Source: Lateolabrax maculatus (taxonomy: Eukaryota > Chordata > Actinopteri > Acropomatiformes > Lateolabracidae). From it: a stretch of 64,000 nucleotides of DNA. A program made the position numbers and the translations under genes. The notes below the pieces were generated by a model, which was not told where the DNA came from, ran no database searches, and was given only the letters and a program-made list of their open reading frames with translations. This document shows, one piece after another, positions 1-14,600 of this stretch (within the stretch, counting starts at the first letter, position 1; every line of letters starts with the position of its first letter). The DNA lies in the NCBI GenBank assembly GCA_031216445.1, contig CM062219.1:7144501-7208500 (forward strand). Direction: 5' to 3'.

Positions 1-47
1 TCACGCTGTTTGAGAAGACATAATTGTGTGCCATGTTGTCGCCTCAC

Positions 48-216
48 CTTGTGTAACAAAGCTGTACTCTGGTTTTACTTTGACCTCAAGTGGCTGCTCT
101 TTGTTCTTGGTCTGGTCTCGGTCACTGTCAGAACATGGTGGAGTGCACTGAGGTGTGAGGGGAGCATGAACACTGTCTGCAGGCGGTTGACCCTTCTCCA
201 GCAACAAGTGCACCGT
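48..216 (-). CDS. ptpn13: ptpn13 coding exon 27: end of PDZ2 and linker to PDZ3 (residues 1471-1526)
   Basis: The exon is 169 nt, phase 0 in and phase 1 out, acceptor CCCTCAG and donor CAAG|GTGAGG. It encodes TVHLLLEKGQPP, LTPQCTPPCSDSD and the conserved YSFVTQ that precedes PDZ3 (mammalian DYSFVTEENTF). The next exon lies outside the window, so the gene is cut at the left edge, not truncated biologically. Confidence 0.95.
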
Positions 217-3200
217 CTGAGGGAGAAAATGATTTACTGAAGTGTTAGTGGCCAGCTGGGTTGCAACTAAACAAGCTTGTCAGCAGGTTGTTCATGGTAA
301 ATGTCATCCCTCACCTGCCCAGTGTCTCTCAGAGCCTCTACTGCTTGCTGATGAGTGGCTCCCTCCAGACTTTTTCCATTGACAGCCATCACACGATCAC
401 CTGAGAATAAGACAGACACAGAGTATAAAACTCTTGTTTGCTGACAATTATTCTACAACTAATTCAGTTTATAATTCAGTCTCTGTGTTTTAGATTATTA
501 TTTTTAACATCAATATTGGCCGTTACCCTTCTGTATCCTTCCATCAAGCTCAGCAGCTCCTTTTGGTATGATGGCTTTGACGTAGATGCCTCCATGCCGA
601 ACAGTTGTGTTGACTCCCCCCTAAGAAATGAACACACCTCTTAGTCTTAACAGGCAAAGAAAAAATGGTTCACTATGGATTTTCTATGGGGGTTGATGGC
701 ATGTGATGGATGTGGACGTCTTTTTTTCCTATTTCAAGTGTAATTGTTAAATGATAAATGCTTTGTCTTTACTGTGGTTTAAAAATCTAATTATATACAT
801 AACACATTATGTATATTTACTATAATTACAAAGAAAATGTCAACCAAACTTCACAAGTGATGTATTTGAAAACCATTTTACCAAAGTTTCCCTGAAGTTA
901 ATACTGTGGTTTGTTAACATATCTGTTTTCTGTTTGTGGACCTTACCATAGATCAAGGTTTTGTTTATGCCCGTATGAATTGAACACAATAACACAAACA
1001 CACCTTTGGGTGTGTCAGAAATGTTTAAAAGTATCATTAGCTGCTCATGCCTATTGAAACCAAATTAAATTATTTCCTCACTCGGACTATCCCCTCTCTG
1101 AAAATATGGCTAAAATAATTTGAAGAGAGTAATTAATTTCTTCATGCTTCAACAGTTCATCCTTAGAATAACTTTGTAATGCCACTTTTTTCCAAAAATA
1201 TCACTATCAGCAAAGCACAGCCTCAGATGCCATGAACCATAATGCTCCCTTTTCTCAAGTTAGACAAAGCCTTTATCATATCACAATTACGAATTAGTTG
1301 AAAATGAAAAAAATCCTCCACTGTGATGTTATTGACAAAATTACTGAAAGGTTAAATCTAAATAATCAGAGACAATGTGAATTTCTATTAAGTGACCATT
1401 TGGTTATGATAGTCATGATAAATGGGTTTATTGTTAAGGTGAATGTTGTGGTTATTTTAATGTTTGTATTTTTAATAGAACACAACTCAATCAGTTATTA
1501 TTCTAAATGTTTGACAGCAATCTTGGTCTGAAGACACACAGTGAAGTGATTTGTTATTGAGTGTTATGGTGGAATAAATGAACCCATGCCAATTGATAAG
1601 GTGTTCGGAGAGAAATTATATTAGTGACACTTGAGTCACTAGAGTCAGCAGCAAACATGTCGGAAGCCATTCCACAGCTAACTAACTAGTGCAGTTTAAA
1701 GTGTTTATAGTCCTTACTGTTAAGGTCCTAAATATACTGCATGACAAAAAATAAATAAAAAAATCGTTATTGATTAAAAAAAAAAAAAAAACATGCAAAA
1801 AGAATCAGGTGGACAATATTCCCACAAGAGCTTCCAGACCTGACAACATTCAGCGTTAAGAAAGCAAACCAAAGCAAGCAACATTAAACACAATCGAACA
1901 ACAGTGACAAGATGAGGAGGAGAGGGGGCAAAACAAAGAGAGGATGAAAACCTTGCCGAACAGTACCGTGACACTTATGCCCAGGTTGCTGTCTTTTTTG
2001 GACAGCTCAACGTCAAATAGTTCTCCAGGACGGAGACTATTGACCCCTGGGGCATTACCATTTAAATTTTCCGTGATGTATTCCTGCAAATAGAGAACAG
2101 GGTATTAAGTTGAATTATAACAAGCTGGAACATGCAGAAAAAAAGGGGACCAGAGTGAGGAAGCTGAGCTAGGTAATGCTGAGAAGAAAAGGAGGAGATA
2201 TTACATTCAAGGAATGACATGCAGGTAACAAACTGCCTTCATTGACATTGTAAATGCAATGATCGGCAAAGGTTATATACACAACAGGCAGTTAGTAGTG
2301 CCAAGCATCTGACATGTAATGCTTGCTTGTGGAAGAACCATTCTTATCTTAAACCTTTTGTGAGTTTTGATTCCTAGATGTCCTGCATAGACAACTACTA
2401 TGTAGGATGTAAAACAAAATAAAAGCAGAGAATCCATTTACGCCAATGAATTCATAAACATAGAGGGCGCACCTTTTTGACCTTGAGTTTCTCTTGACTA
2501 CTGGAATAAGTTTCCTCATCCATGTCTGAATCCCCCCAGTCAGAATTCTCGGAAACCTTGGGAGCTTCTGACACTTTAGCTTTTCTGGTTTTGGGTGGCA
2601 GAGCCGGTGGCGCAGGATCCAATCCCACGTTAGGTTCTGGTCTGTGACGTTGGGCAATGTGTACAGCTGTGGCTATAGCTGTAGCTCTTTCTAAGCACTG
2701 CTGAACTCCATTTGCAGGGGGTTGGCTGATTTTAGCAACACTGCTTGTCCTGGAGTCCTGTGAACTGAGGCTGGTGTGCTGGTGGACAGGGGAGGAGGAA
2801 GATGACGGTGTGCCAGCGCCGTGGAGAGGAGGGCTGGGGCTTCCTGTTCCCACCTGCTCCTCTGACGAAGTATCAAAGTCTAGTTCTTGTCTCTGGCCAG
2901 AGTTAGGTGCCTTTGATGCCGACTTGGCTTGGTAGGGAACATAGCCTGAAGAAGATTCTGTCAAAACAATGAAGAACAGTGATATTAGTCTACAGGTCTA
3001 GGCATAAGAGAAAACACTGGTAATGCTCTTTTTTCTGCACTGCTTTTACCTTTGTAGAGCCTCTCTTTAGGCTGTGACACCACCAGAGTAATATCATCAG
3101 GAGCATTCTGGAGGATATCTACCGTAGTGGCATGAGACAGCCCTTGTAGGTTCACATCATTCACTGAGAGCAGCCGGTCACCTGCATCAACATTACAACT

Positions 3201-6200
3201 GTTAGACATGGAAGACAACCAGGTGTAACAAGACAGGGAAGTGCTAACCATTATCACAGCAGACAACAAAAACATCATGATCTACCCATATAGGAGGAAG
3301 AGTGAAGCACACTGGCCTACCAGGTTTGAGGCAGCTGTTGAGATCAGCAGGACCCCCAGGAGTGATGGAGCTAATGATGGTGCCAAGGTCCGTACGACCA
3401 GAGTTCTCCCCTCCAACAACCTGGAACCCTAGAGAACACACAACACACATTCAAACACAAAGCATCGGTGGAAAACAAGCGCCTTAATTGCAATTTATCA
3501 TACTTGTAAACTCTGACAGTTGAGAAGTGGCAGCAGAGGCCGTGTGAAATTGAGTTGGTGTCTTAGGAGAATGCATATACACCCTTACCCAGGCCATATT
3601 TCACATCTTTCTTCAGGTTTACAGTTGTGATTTCTCTCTCTGGAGATGGTAAGGCAATTAGCTTTTTCTTGAGTGAGTCTGTGCAGCACAAGGACAAATG
3701 GCATTTGTTATATTTCCTGGAATATACCGTAAATACATTTCTGACTGATGCAGATCATAGTGTCATTTTGGTAAATGAATTTCACAGGGGATATACAGTT
3801 GGCCACGCTGAGCGCATTAGTATATCCACTCTGTAACTATTAATCAGCCCAGACGGACATACGGTGTTGCTGAAGGGCCCCTACTTTAGCACTGTTGGCT
3901 AATGGGCGTGATAAAACGGGTTAAGCTAGGATGAAAGGGAAGGGCATGGGTTCAGTGCCAAGCATGTAGCTATTAAATGGTGGGACCGGACTCAGTTCCC
4001 CAGGCAGGCAGCACTGAGAGGAAAGAGACTCAATCCTGCATTATATAACTCTGATTTAGAACACAGACCTTTTTGGTTTGTATATCTGTACTTGGCTGTG
4101 CCACGGTCAGCATATGGCTCAACAGATTGAAGAGGAGGATTAACATGGTTATAAAATAAGTGATTGTGGAGGGCAGTGGATATTTATACAAAGCATGGAA
4201 ATCCAGTGTGTATGTATCTGTGGAAATCAATGATAGAAATGTTGATACATACCATTAACGGAGGCTGGGGTTGAAGACGGTCCAGAGGAACTGTGCCTAC
4301 TGACACCTGAGAGCAGAAAACAAGAGGTGAACAAGGCTGTGCTTTGGCTTTGTACATAATACAGGACAATGAAAACTTCTTGTCCGCCTCTCTGTCCAGT
4401 TACAGTCAATAATATAGGAAAATGTTTACAGAATGGTTTGCCATCAATTAAAAATTAACACATGCAGAAGCCCCCTGCATGATCACACCAGACAAACAGA
4501 TTTTTTTTATATATATAAAAGTAAACTTTATTTTAGACTCTAAAATAGAGCATTTGATGAAGTTATTATGAAATTACCCCTGTCCTCATTATGGACCAGT
4601 TAGGGTTAGGGTTAGGGGTTAGCTCTTCTCTTGTGATTCAATGAGGACTAAAACAAAGTTGTCCTGGAAGAGGCTAACTATGAGAAAAGAAAGAAGAAAA
4701 TCGTATCCAGCCTTAAGGGAAACTATATAAAATAGTTAAATGTTTTAGATTCTAATATAGATAATGAACATTCAAGCCAGGAACTGACACAATAATATGA
4801 GTTTGTTACATTTGACAGATAAACTAAAGGGGATTTTACTTGCATTTTCATAAAAGCCATTTTAAGATACCACCAAAATGTAGTTTTACCCATGAGGGAA
4901 CTAGGCTACTGCACATCAGTTTATCCTATACCAAATATGCAAGGTATTGAATGTAAAATGTGCCACCTGTTTTTCCTACTTACTCTTGACTTGCCACTGT
5001 GTAGCCAGACCTAAAATTATCCACTGCAATCTCTTGTTTTCGATTTCACTGCTCACCTTCAGAACATCTGACTTCTTCTGAATTCTTTTGTTATCTCATG
5101 AAAAAGAGCTGGAGTTGCACAGAACTGTTATCTTAACCGCTGGTGAAATATATTAAATATTCTGATTAATTATTCTAGAGTCTCTACCACTGCTATGATT
5201 AAATAGATTGATAGGAGTACAGATCTACATTTCAGGTGGGAACTCAACACCACTAGTGCTATGCTTCACCATCATCCTTCACAGGTCAGAATCCTTACCT
5301 ACTACATATGCTTGACCAGTATCCTCTATGGAAGATGAGTCAGAATCTTTTTTGGACCTCCTGACACTCCAGGCAGGGCTGCTTGGCGACACTTTGCCAA
5401 ATGATCTGAGAAGGAGGGAGAGAGTGTGGAAGAGTTAGCCAGAGGAGGAAACTTTCCTTGACGAACGGTGGCCGAGAACTGAAAAGGAGGCTGAATGTAA
5501 AAAACAGTGTGCTTGGCTCACTTTCATTCTTACTATTAACATTTAAAATTTGTATTAGGTCGTTATACATAGAGAATCCTACTCGACATAAAATCACAAA
5601 TGTCATCCGTACAGCTGACACGAGAGGGAGCAGCTGGCACAAAAACAGGTTTGTTACTAATTAAAATTAGGAAAACACACTGGTTGGCACAATCTCACTA
5701 CAAAACAAAACACAGACACAAGGGCGCATGTGCACCCACACACACTGACCCCAAGAGGCTTAATTAGAGGCTGGAGGTACAGCTCTCTGTGTTTCTGTGG
5801 TGATAGGCAGAGCTATAGTCCCTGTAACAAGTCCTCACTTAGTAACCTTAGTCTATCCTGAAGTGAACTTGGAGACTCTGTAGACTTCACAGCTAATAAA
5901 CACAACATCCCATTTCCTTGACTTAGCTTGAAATAAGACTTTAAAATGACTAATTAAAGGGGTAAAAATGCATAGTTTCACGGGTGGTAAAGTAATGAAA
6001 TACCAAAGAAATAAATGTCAGCATTTACAGCATCCACTATGGATGAACTGCTCTCATAAACTAGTGTATTTCGGAACAAATCAGACGTTTGCGTAATGTT
6101 TCACTTCCTTCAACTCACTTGTCCTGTTGGTGTGAGAGGGAGTCTGTGTCTGAGCTGGCTCGCTGGTGCTGCTGGAAGTGAGAGGCCACTTGGTTGGGTT

Positions 6201-8557
6201 GTGCCTGACTCAGTCTGCTGTGCAACTGGCCATGATAGGACTCCGCCGCTCTGTGCTCTGGAGACTCTGGCATTTGTCCGAGGTTGTGGTGGGAGCGGCT
6301 CATTATCCGCGGATTGGAAAGGACCGTGGAGGCCACTGGATTGAAACCTGGAAAGTGAAGCTCATCTTGGACCAATATAGAGCCAGATGGTGCCTTGTTG
6401 AGGGCCACTTCTGAGTAGGAGATCCTCTTCAGGTGGTCTGGGTTGGACCGCGTCGACAAGCTGGGGGCCAGGCTGCCTGAGCTGACTGTCCTCCCCACTC
6501 TGTCTCCACTCCGAGGGTCAAGGGAATATTGCAAACTGCTCAAGGGGCAGTTCTCTGATTACCAGAAACATGAAAGACAGTTTTAGTTTACTAATATAGC
6601 AAACATATGATAAAATTTGAAAAACAATAATAAAGCACAGAAATTCTGAAAAGCTAAGTGTTGATCTGTTTTGTTAAGATCCCTCAGCAGTCTGAAATAA
6701 TTAATGTCTAGACGGAAAAAGCAGGTACTATCCTGTGCATGTTTTTCTTTTTCATTCTGGAGATATCCATCTTAATCATCAGAGCTAATGGTCTGGCCAG
6801 TGTTCTTGGCAGTCATAAACTTAAAAAATTCTAAATGTCAACAATCTGGTGGGAGTTTTGGGCGTTATGTAGACAAAGCTGTTTTGTTGTTCAGCCAAGT
6901 GAAACAATTAAAACCAAGCAAGGCACCAGGAAAAAGATAAATCAACAGTTCAAGATCACACCCACACGTTTGATTGGCATATTACATAATTGAAATAGTT
7001 GTGCAGAAATCTAATTTGTACACTGACAGATTAGACAATGGACATGATTGACATTGAATGGCAAAGATTATATGAATTCCTGTGAAGGAAATGAGTGGGC
7101 ATCAGCTTTTATCTGGAGAGTATATGTGGGATGGCTGACACATGCAGCTGTTGCTGGAAACTGTGAATAGTGTTGAGATCATCAGTTTGCCTTTATCTGG
7201 ATGCTGTGAAAATATACGTAACTTCTTGCTGGGCCAAATTATGTGAACACCCCCGACTTAGACATGTGTGGCTGCTCACTTCTCTCCTACCTAGGTCCTG
7301 AAGCTCCTGGTTGTTTTGGCGGGCCTTCATCTGCAGGTGGAACTTGTGCTGATCAGAGCAGAGCTGTAGCAGATACTGACAGATCTTGTTGCTGTCTGTC
7401 TGAAACAGGTGCTTAATCCCATCTGATGTGTTCTGAAGGCAAATCTTCTTTTTCTTCAGGATGACAAGCAAAACATTTAAGTGAAAGTGAGAACCAACTG
7501 GGTTAAGTTAGAGTGAATGAGCTGCATTCACTACAGTGTGGTACTGTTTTTTCTAATAATAAAGACACAAGTACATACTGTAAAGGAAATCTTTTTTGTC
7601 TCCCTCCAGGGAAACCTTAGCACTGGGGTACGATTTCCATTAAGGACCTCAAAGATGAGCACTCCCTTGGAGTAGACACCCAGCATGATGCCTGTCTGGG
7701 ACCTCTTCTCAGGAAGCACCCGATGGAAATGGACACCATACTCTGTCAGCCTCTGGCTCACCTTTAAGACAATCAATATAGAGTCAGAAAGTCTAAAATG
7801 TTCAAAAATTCACAGTACTGAGATATAGGGGAGGGATGTGACTTTTTTTTTAGACAGACTGAGTAATGGAACTTTTCATGCAGAGAAGAGGTCTTTCATC
7901 AGGTCAGTGATCCAGCATGCGTATGCATACAATATGATAAAACCATTTAATTTGGCTCAGTGGCGTGAATAAAATAGAGCTGTTTTAGTAGACTGTGGAC
8001 TTGTTACGGACTGTAAGAAGATTAAAAATAAATATTACAAAGACAGAATAAAATGCAGTGGTAGGACACGACTACTTTTGTTTGCAATTTTTGGTTTGCT
8101 GTCAAACATTAATTGAAATGTTTTACTTCACAAGGTAAAACACGTGTATGTCAAAAAATAACACTTTAGCTGCAAATTTCTACTAGACAAATATGAAATG
8201 TAGCAATAATTGAAAATGTTTTGGACCATCTTTCTGAAACTATGATTCCTATATACTCAGGTCTTGCTGACCTTGAGAAACTCAAACTCTGCCTCAGAGT
8301 CAGATGCTCCATAATAGTTGCTATGAAGTTTCGGCAGCTCCTCCTTGATAGTCGTCTGGTTCACCTTATCCAGGACAGACACCGGCAGGTAGTGCTCCAA
8401 CCTGAAATAGGTCTTCCCATGGAGCTGAGGCACAGCGAGTCACAGCATTATTTTTAGGATCAATTTGTCATTTCATGAAGTTGAGAACAATGTTCAAGAT
8501 TTCTAAAAAGTTCTACAAGGGAAGACTTTACCTCACATTTTATTTAAAATAAGCTGA

Positions 8558-8621
<64 letters not shown>

Positions 8622-11600
8622 TCTACTTTGTAAAACAATAAACAACATGATTACATAAAATAAAAAAATTAAAGAAATTAAAAGAAAAAATCATAAAGGA
8701 AAGATTAATTAAAAAGTTTAAACTAGTATTTTAATGTGTTATTTAACTGATTTAACTGTATTTAACTGATATACACATAGATGTATTGAAGAGATTCGGT
8801 ACCTCCGGTTGATAGTCACTGAATTCAGCCTGCAGTGCCAGTGAAGCCAGCAGCATGGCATTTTCTGTGTCACAGCGCATCCTCTCCTCCAAGATATCCT
8901 TCCTCAGCTGTAGGTAGTACTGATGTTTGGTCATAGCATGCCTGTTTTACACAGAAAAATATATATAATAAATAATATTTTTGGTTATCTTAAACGTGTT
9001 GTGCACAACAATGAAACCCACGTGTCATTATAGGTTCTCACCTACCAAAATACATACTTACTGTATGAGGTTGACGTCATCAAAGAAGAATTTGATGCGT
9101 AAAAAAAGATTAAAAGGCACATCAGATCTCTTCTTTTTAGGATCCTCCTTCCATCCCTCTGGGGCCACTTTGGACAGTTTGGCATCAGGATCAACGAAGA
9201 AAAACTCATTATCTGTGTGTATGATTTTTTTTTGGGGGGGGGGGGGGGGGATGGTTGCAGGATAGGTGAGAAGGAATTAATTAGTAATGTCAACATGGGT
9301 TTTGCATCATGAATGAGACATCAGGTGTAGAAAAGGTCTTTCAGGGAGCAACACGGGTCTCCTGGAATGTATTTCTTATGTGTGTAAAAGGTTTTTTTTT
9401 AAGGTCAACATGGATCAGTAACAAGGGATAATTAATAGGAACTATGGTAAGGTAACTACATAACAGAAGTTCACAATCACATTAGCAAATACAGAAGACT
9501 ACATGTAACCTGACACTCACCACTCAAACCACAGACATACACAGGAGCATAATATAGTACCTCTGAGGTATGCTAGGCCGAAGAGATGGTGCTCCACAAG
9601 CCCGATGTGGGCAACCACCATATCAAGAACGTCTTTACACACCGCCTTGATGTCACAGCTCAGCTCCAGCTTTTGGCTATTCAGCAGCACCACACCCACC
9701 TTCCTCTGCACTTCCTCCACCTTACCACGTTTCTTAAGATCAGAAGGGGAAAAAGGAAGGAGTGATGGATTTAGTGGGAACTTAAGCAGTTCCTGTGACA
9801 ACACAGGCTCAAAGGCAGCATATATTTACATCCTCACCATTATTGAAGAGGGGACAGATAGGGCAACACAGGGCTCGCTGGCCATCTTCACAAACTCAGG
9901 CCCGTGGAAGTTCTGCCATTGGGGTAAAGATAAAAACGTAATTGTCATTTAGAGAACCTTTATTTGACCAAATTGTTAAAAGATCCATTTTCAACATGGG
10001 CATCCTTTTCCTACTTTTGTTTTGCTATTATGACAACTGATTATGTTTAAAATGTTGTGAGTGATGATCAACACAAAAACATCTATGATACACAGGCATG
10101 ACCAAACTTTCACACACCACTTCCTTTCTACAAAAACACTTTGCAGGTTCACACCTGTTATAATAGCAACTCTGATCATGAGACTTCAATGACGACAGCT
10201 CATGATGCTTTTTCAGAACGCTTCCTTGTCGGCTTTCTGCTGTAATCAAGCCTCACCAGAAGTGGAGGAGCAAGATTCCTTTGCTTCAGCTCGAAGGTTT
10301 TTGTTTTACTGACTGGAAACCCCCACATCCGAAATGACATCTATTTAAAATCGACCATAAACACATTACAGCAAATGTGTCTCACCTTTGCATATGATTA
10401 ACTTAATAGGAATATAATTGATATGCAGCATTTGAGGTTTACTGCCAACATCAGCATATTTGTTGCTATGTTAACCACTTGTGTTAACACATTTTCAATT
10501 TGTGATATAAATAATGATAAATCAGACCATACCCAAGAAAAACACCACACGTCCCACAATCCCATATATTTGTAATTACCATGGGGAGGCTGACATCAAT
10601 TATGTTTTCCAGTCAGCAATTTTTATTTACAGAACATGCAGCAAGCACCGGATCAACAACCTAGTTGCCAATGAGCTCATGCAAGTTTAAATTGTACATC
10701 CATCATCAAATATTGCAATATAAACAGTAAGACCTTGGATGTAGGGAGTTCCCATCGCAGTGTTGAAATTATGTCTTTAAGCCACTTTCTGGAGTAGGCT
10801 GTGTCACGTGTGAGTGTTTATATGTGGTCAACAGCTCTGTAGTGATAAAGAAACTTTTGTACCTAAACAAAATTAAAGGAAAACCCAAGAAGACCCGAAT
10901 CATCAATGTTGACACAACCATAAACAGATTATCATTTAAAGGCTGTTCTTGTGTGTGTGTTAAGCCATGAAGAGCAAAAACCTTGGGTTTGCGAAGTGTT
11001 ACAGAAGAGGTGTAAAGGGGGTCTCGAAGGTCGAGCATGGAAGTGCGAGATGGGGCCAGGGGTTCATCTGTGGGGTACAGGTTGGCCCTGGACAGCCTGC
11101 TGGCCAGGTGGGCCTGGAGCCGATGCACCTCCTCCTCCTGCTTCTGGAGGAGCAGCTCTGCTCCAACCAGACCTTCATCAGCTGCCAGCTCATACTGCCT
11201 ATAGGTAAAAGAAAAGGACAGGGTTGGTTTCAGTCCTATAATGTCAAAAACCTGAATGGAAACAAGAGTGTAGTTTTATGTGTGATTCCTTGCGAGATTT
11301 GTCTTTTATTTACAGACTTTTTTTTAGTAACAATATGAGAGAGATACTTCAAACACAATGTTTTTACACAATAAAAAGACATCAAATACTAGCTCATATG
11401 TTTTCTTTTAGCATCAGAAAAAACAAGTGCACTGGGCAGAAAAACAGGGTTCTTCTATTAGCAGGCAAAGCAACAGCAGGCTGTTCTCTGTAATGCCAGA
11501 GATTAGAGAGATAGAGACTGCTGAATGTGGATGTCACATTAGATGACCTCACTAGCAAAGCATGGGACTGACCCTGCTGTGCCACACCAGCTGTATGTGG

Positions 11601-14600
11601 CCCAGAGGACTGAACAAGATGGCTTCATTTGTGGCTTCCCTATTCTGTGGAGGGTTTGTAGTGCAGGCACCAATTCCTCAGGGGAACAAAGGGAGCATCA
11701 ACACAAACCAGCTAATTTTACCATGTTCTTGCCCCATTTCCATTTTCCCATGAAGCTTCCTGAGTTCAAATACAGTGATTCAACAATTTGTAAAATAAAA
11801 CTGGCTTGGAAATGAGTTCACCCTGAGCTACTGAAGTGGCAGAATGAAAATGAGGGGAGTGTGTTAACTTGCCACCTGTATACATAAGTGTGTTTTACCT
11901 GAGCCTGTGTGCGTTGTGACTCGTCAGCGACAGGGCATCATGTTCAGAGGAAAGTGCCACCTGGGAGCTGTACCTCCTCACCTCACCTGGTTTTTTAGCT
12001 GAACAAGACATTGGAGTATTAGCTATATACACACACACGTGCGCGCGCGCCAACACACACACAAACGCGTACATTTTGTTTTCACATGAACACAATCAAA
12101 CACACCCAATCAGAAGCAGACACCCACACTGTGGTGCAAATGTACCTGTATGAACATGTGTTGAAGGAGGCGGAGTAGTTATACAACATTATAATCAATG
12201 CCACAAATGGGATCATCAGCTCAGTTTGGAAAGTTTAAATCTGAGTTGCTGAGTTTTGCTCAATACTGCAGCCACAGTTTTTGTTTATGACTTGAAACTG
12301 TAGGCCTGCCGGATTCCCACATTATTACGTTATCAAACTCTTGACTGTAAAAGTTGTTGTTGATGTTATTTTGTACTATCCTACAATGATAAGGACATGA
12401 TGCAATTCCATATGTAGCAACAGGTGCGTGACTGACAGCAGTTGACTTTGCAGTTACCTGGAAAAAACTAAAGGACTTTTCTCAAAATTGAAAGTCGTGC
12501 AGGCCATTTCTAGCTTACAAATTGTGCCCTGTGAGGTTAAGCAATGAGACCGCTTTGAGCAGGACAGACCACAGTCAGTGGTCAGTGGAGACAAAGAATA
12601 ATTGAACTCCTTTACCTGTGGTTTTCAATCCCAGGCTTTGCGGGCCAAAAAACTGCTAGTTTTCTTGTTAAATGATTCACTCACCATTCCAGGTGGAAAA
12701 TCAGTCCATAATTAGATAAAGTGAAAAAACCAGTAGGGATCCAGATTCTCTGGAACATGACTGAGAACATGTAGTTAATTTAGTCTGTTGTAATGGGCAA
12801 GTTATTACTGGACTAGAAGAGTTTAGCTATTTTGAAAATGTAGCCTACTTTGGATTTTTATTTTTACTTCTGCTGCTTGAACATAAGCAAGTGTGTTATG
12901 TGTGTGCATCACCTGCCACCTATGCTTAAGGTTAGCACTGACACAAATCAGATGGCATAGTAGTATTATAATAATAGTATAACATATATGAGAGAATAAC
13001 AATGAGCAGAAAGAATTCCTCAGTAGCATCTTTTACCTTGCCTGTAGTCTTGATCAGAGGAGGTCACAGAGGGGCTTTCGCTGGATGAACTATAATCACT
13101 GTGGTACCTCTGGTGGGTGTGGACTGGATCTGAGGGAAGAGACAGACCATCAATCCATCTTTTAAAAATAATTGAATGCGAACCATGCAGTACTATAAGA
13201 GCATGTCTGCGAAATGATGAAATGGGTCAAACGTAAACTTCATGCACATGAGACAACTTAAAAAGAGGATTATATGGACTTGTTTGTTGTTTATGAGGAA
13301 TGTTAAGGTAAAGTCTTTTCTTTTTTAATTTGTCACGCAACACAGTACTTCACAAAAAGTTGTATCACTCCAAGACTTTGACTGCAGGTGAGCTGATAAT
13401 CTACTGTTTTCTTTTACAGGACTCCCAGATTGATGGTAATCCCAAACCAGTAGAGTGAGCACACAAAGCAGGTATTAGTCAAGCTGTTGGTAAACACTAA
13501 TGAAAGACATATGTAACTACACTGAAAAGCAGCTTCTACACAAGTGTATGCAGGCATGCCTCATGTCAGGTTGGAGAGCTTTTTGTTGAGGGCATCATCT
13601 TTTGTCTTGCTTGACTGGATGAACCACAGCAAGTACAGACCAGCTCACCACAATTATATACTTTCCTCTAAGCAATGCTTCATGACCTCAATAATGAATT
13701 GAAAATCTGTGGGAACACACGAAAACCCCACAAACAATACTCAAAACAGTCTGAACCCTAACCTAATGTGTCATGTGATTCTCTGCCTAGTACACAGAAC
13801 TTGATAGTCCTGCTCTTCAGTATCATTTACATAGCTTGAATGAGTGGCATTCCCTAGTCATTGCTCAGGCATTTGAGTTAAGAAGAGTTTCATAGTCCCA
13901 CAGACTTCTCTTTGTAAAGATGTCGATCTTATGTATACAGCATAAGTAAAAAACACTTCCCGGCAGGAACTTTTATCTTACTAAGAAGGAAGAGCACTGG
14001 TCAATTTGTCAACCAAAATAGATTTCCATCTTCTGCTGGTAAGTGACTCATGAGAGAACAGTGTCATCTGCATTAAAAAAGGTGGAGGAGCAGTCCTTTG
14101 TGTAATTTACAGCAATTTACCATTTTAGCTTTACCAATGAAAGCAAACATCCACATTGACACATACATGCACAGATACCCACACACGTGCACAGTCACCT
14201 GTGCTACACTGTCCACTACGTTGTTATGTGCAGTTATGATGAATTTCAAGATTATGAAGTAGAGAAAAATCAATTTTCGTCACAATAACGGCCCACTGCT
14301 ATCAACAGTATTTAATTAGCCCAAAAGGGACTTATTAAGAAAAGTTTATCTGATCTGATTACAGCATGGCAGGAAAGGGAAACCTAAACAAGATAAACAT
14401 TTATGAACTAGAGTATTTTTATGTGCTTATTTTTGAAAAAAGTATATTAAAAGACTTCATATTTCGCTTAATTTAAGCGACAGGGAAAATCCATTTACAT
14501 CTACTAATCAGTCTTCATTATATTAACTCTAAATGACTTGCCATAAGCCAGGGGGTGATTTTATTTGGATTACCCCAACAAATCTTGTATTAAAAGAACA

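Noticed and set aside
6096..6414. Plus-strand ORFs of 82 codons
   Set aside because: Antisense shadows of ptpn13 exon 17.
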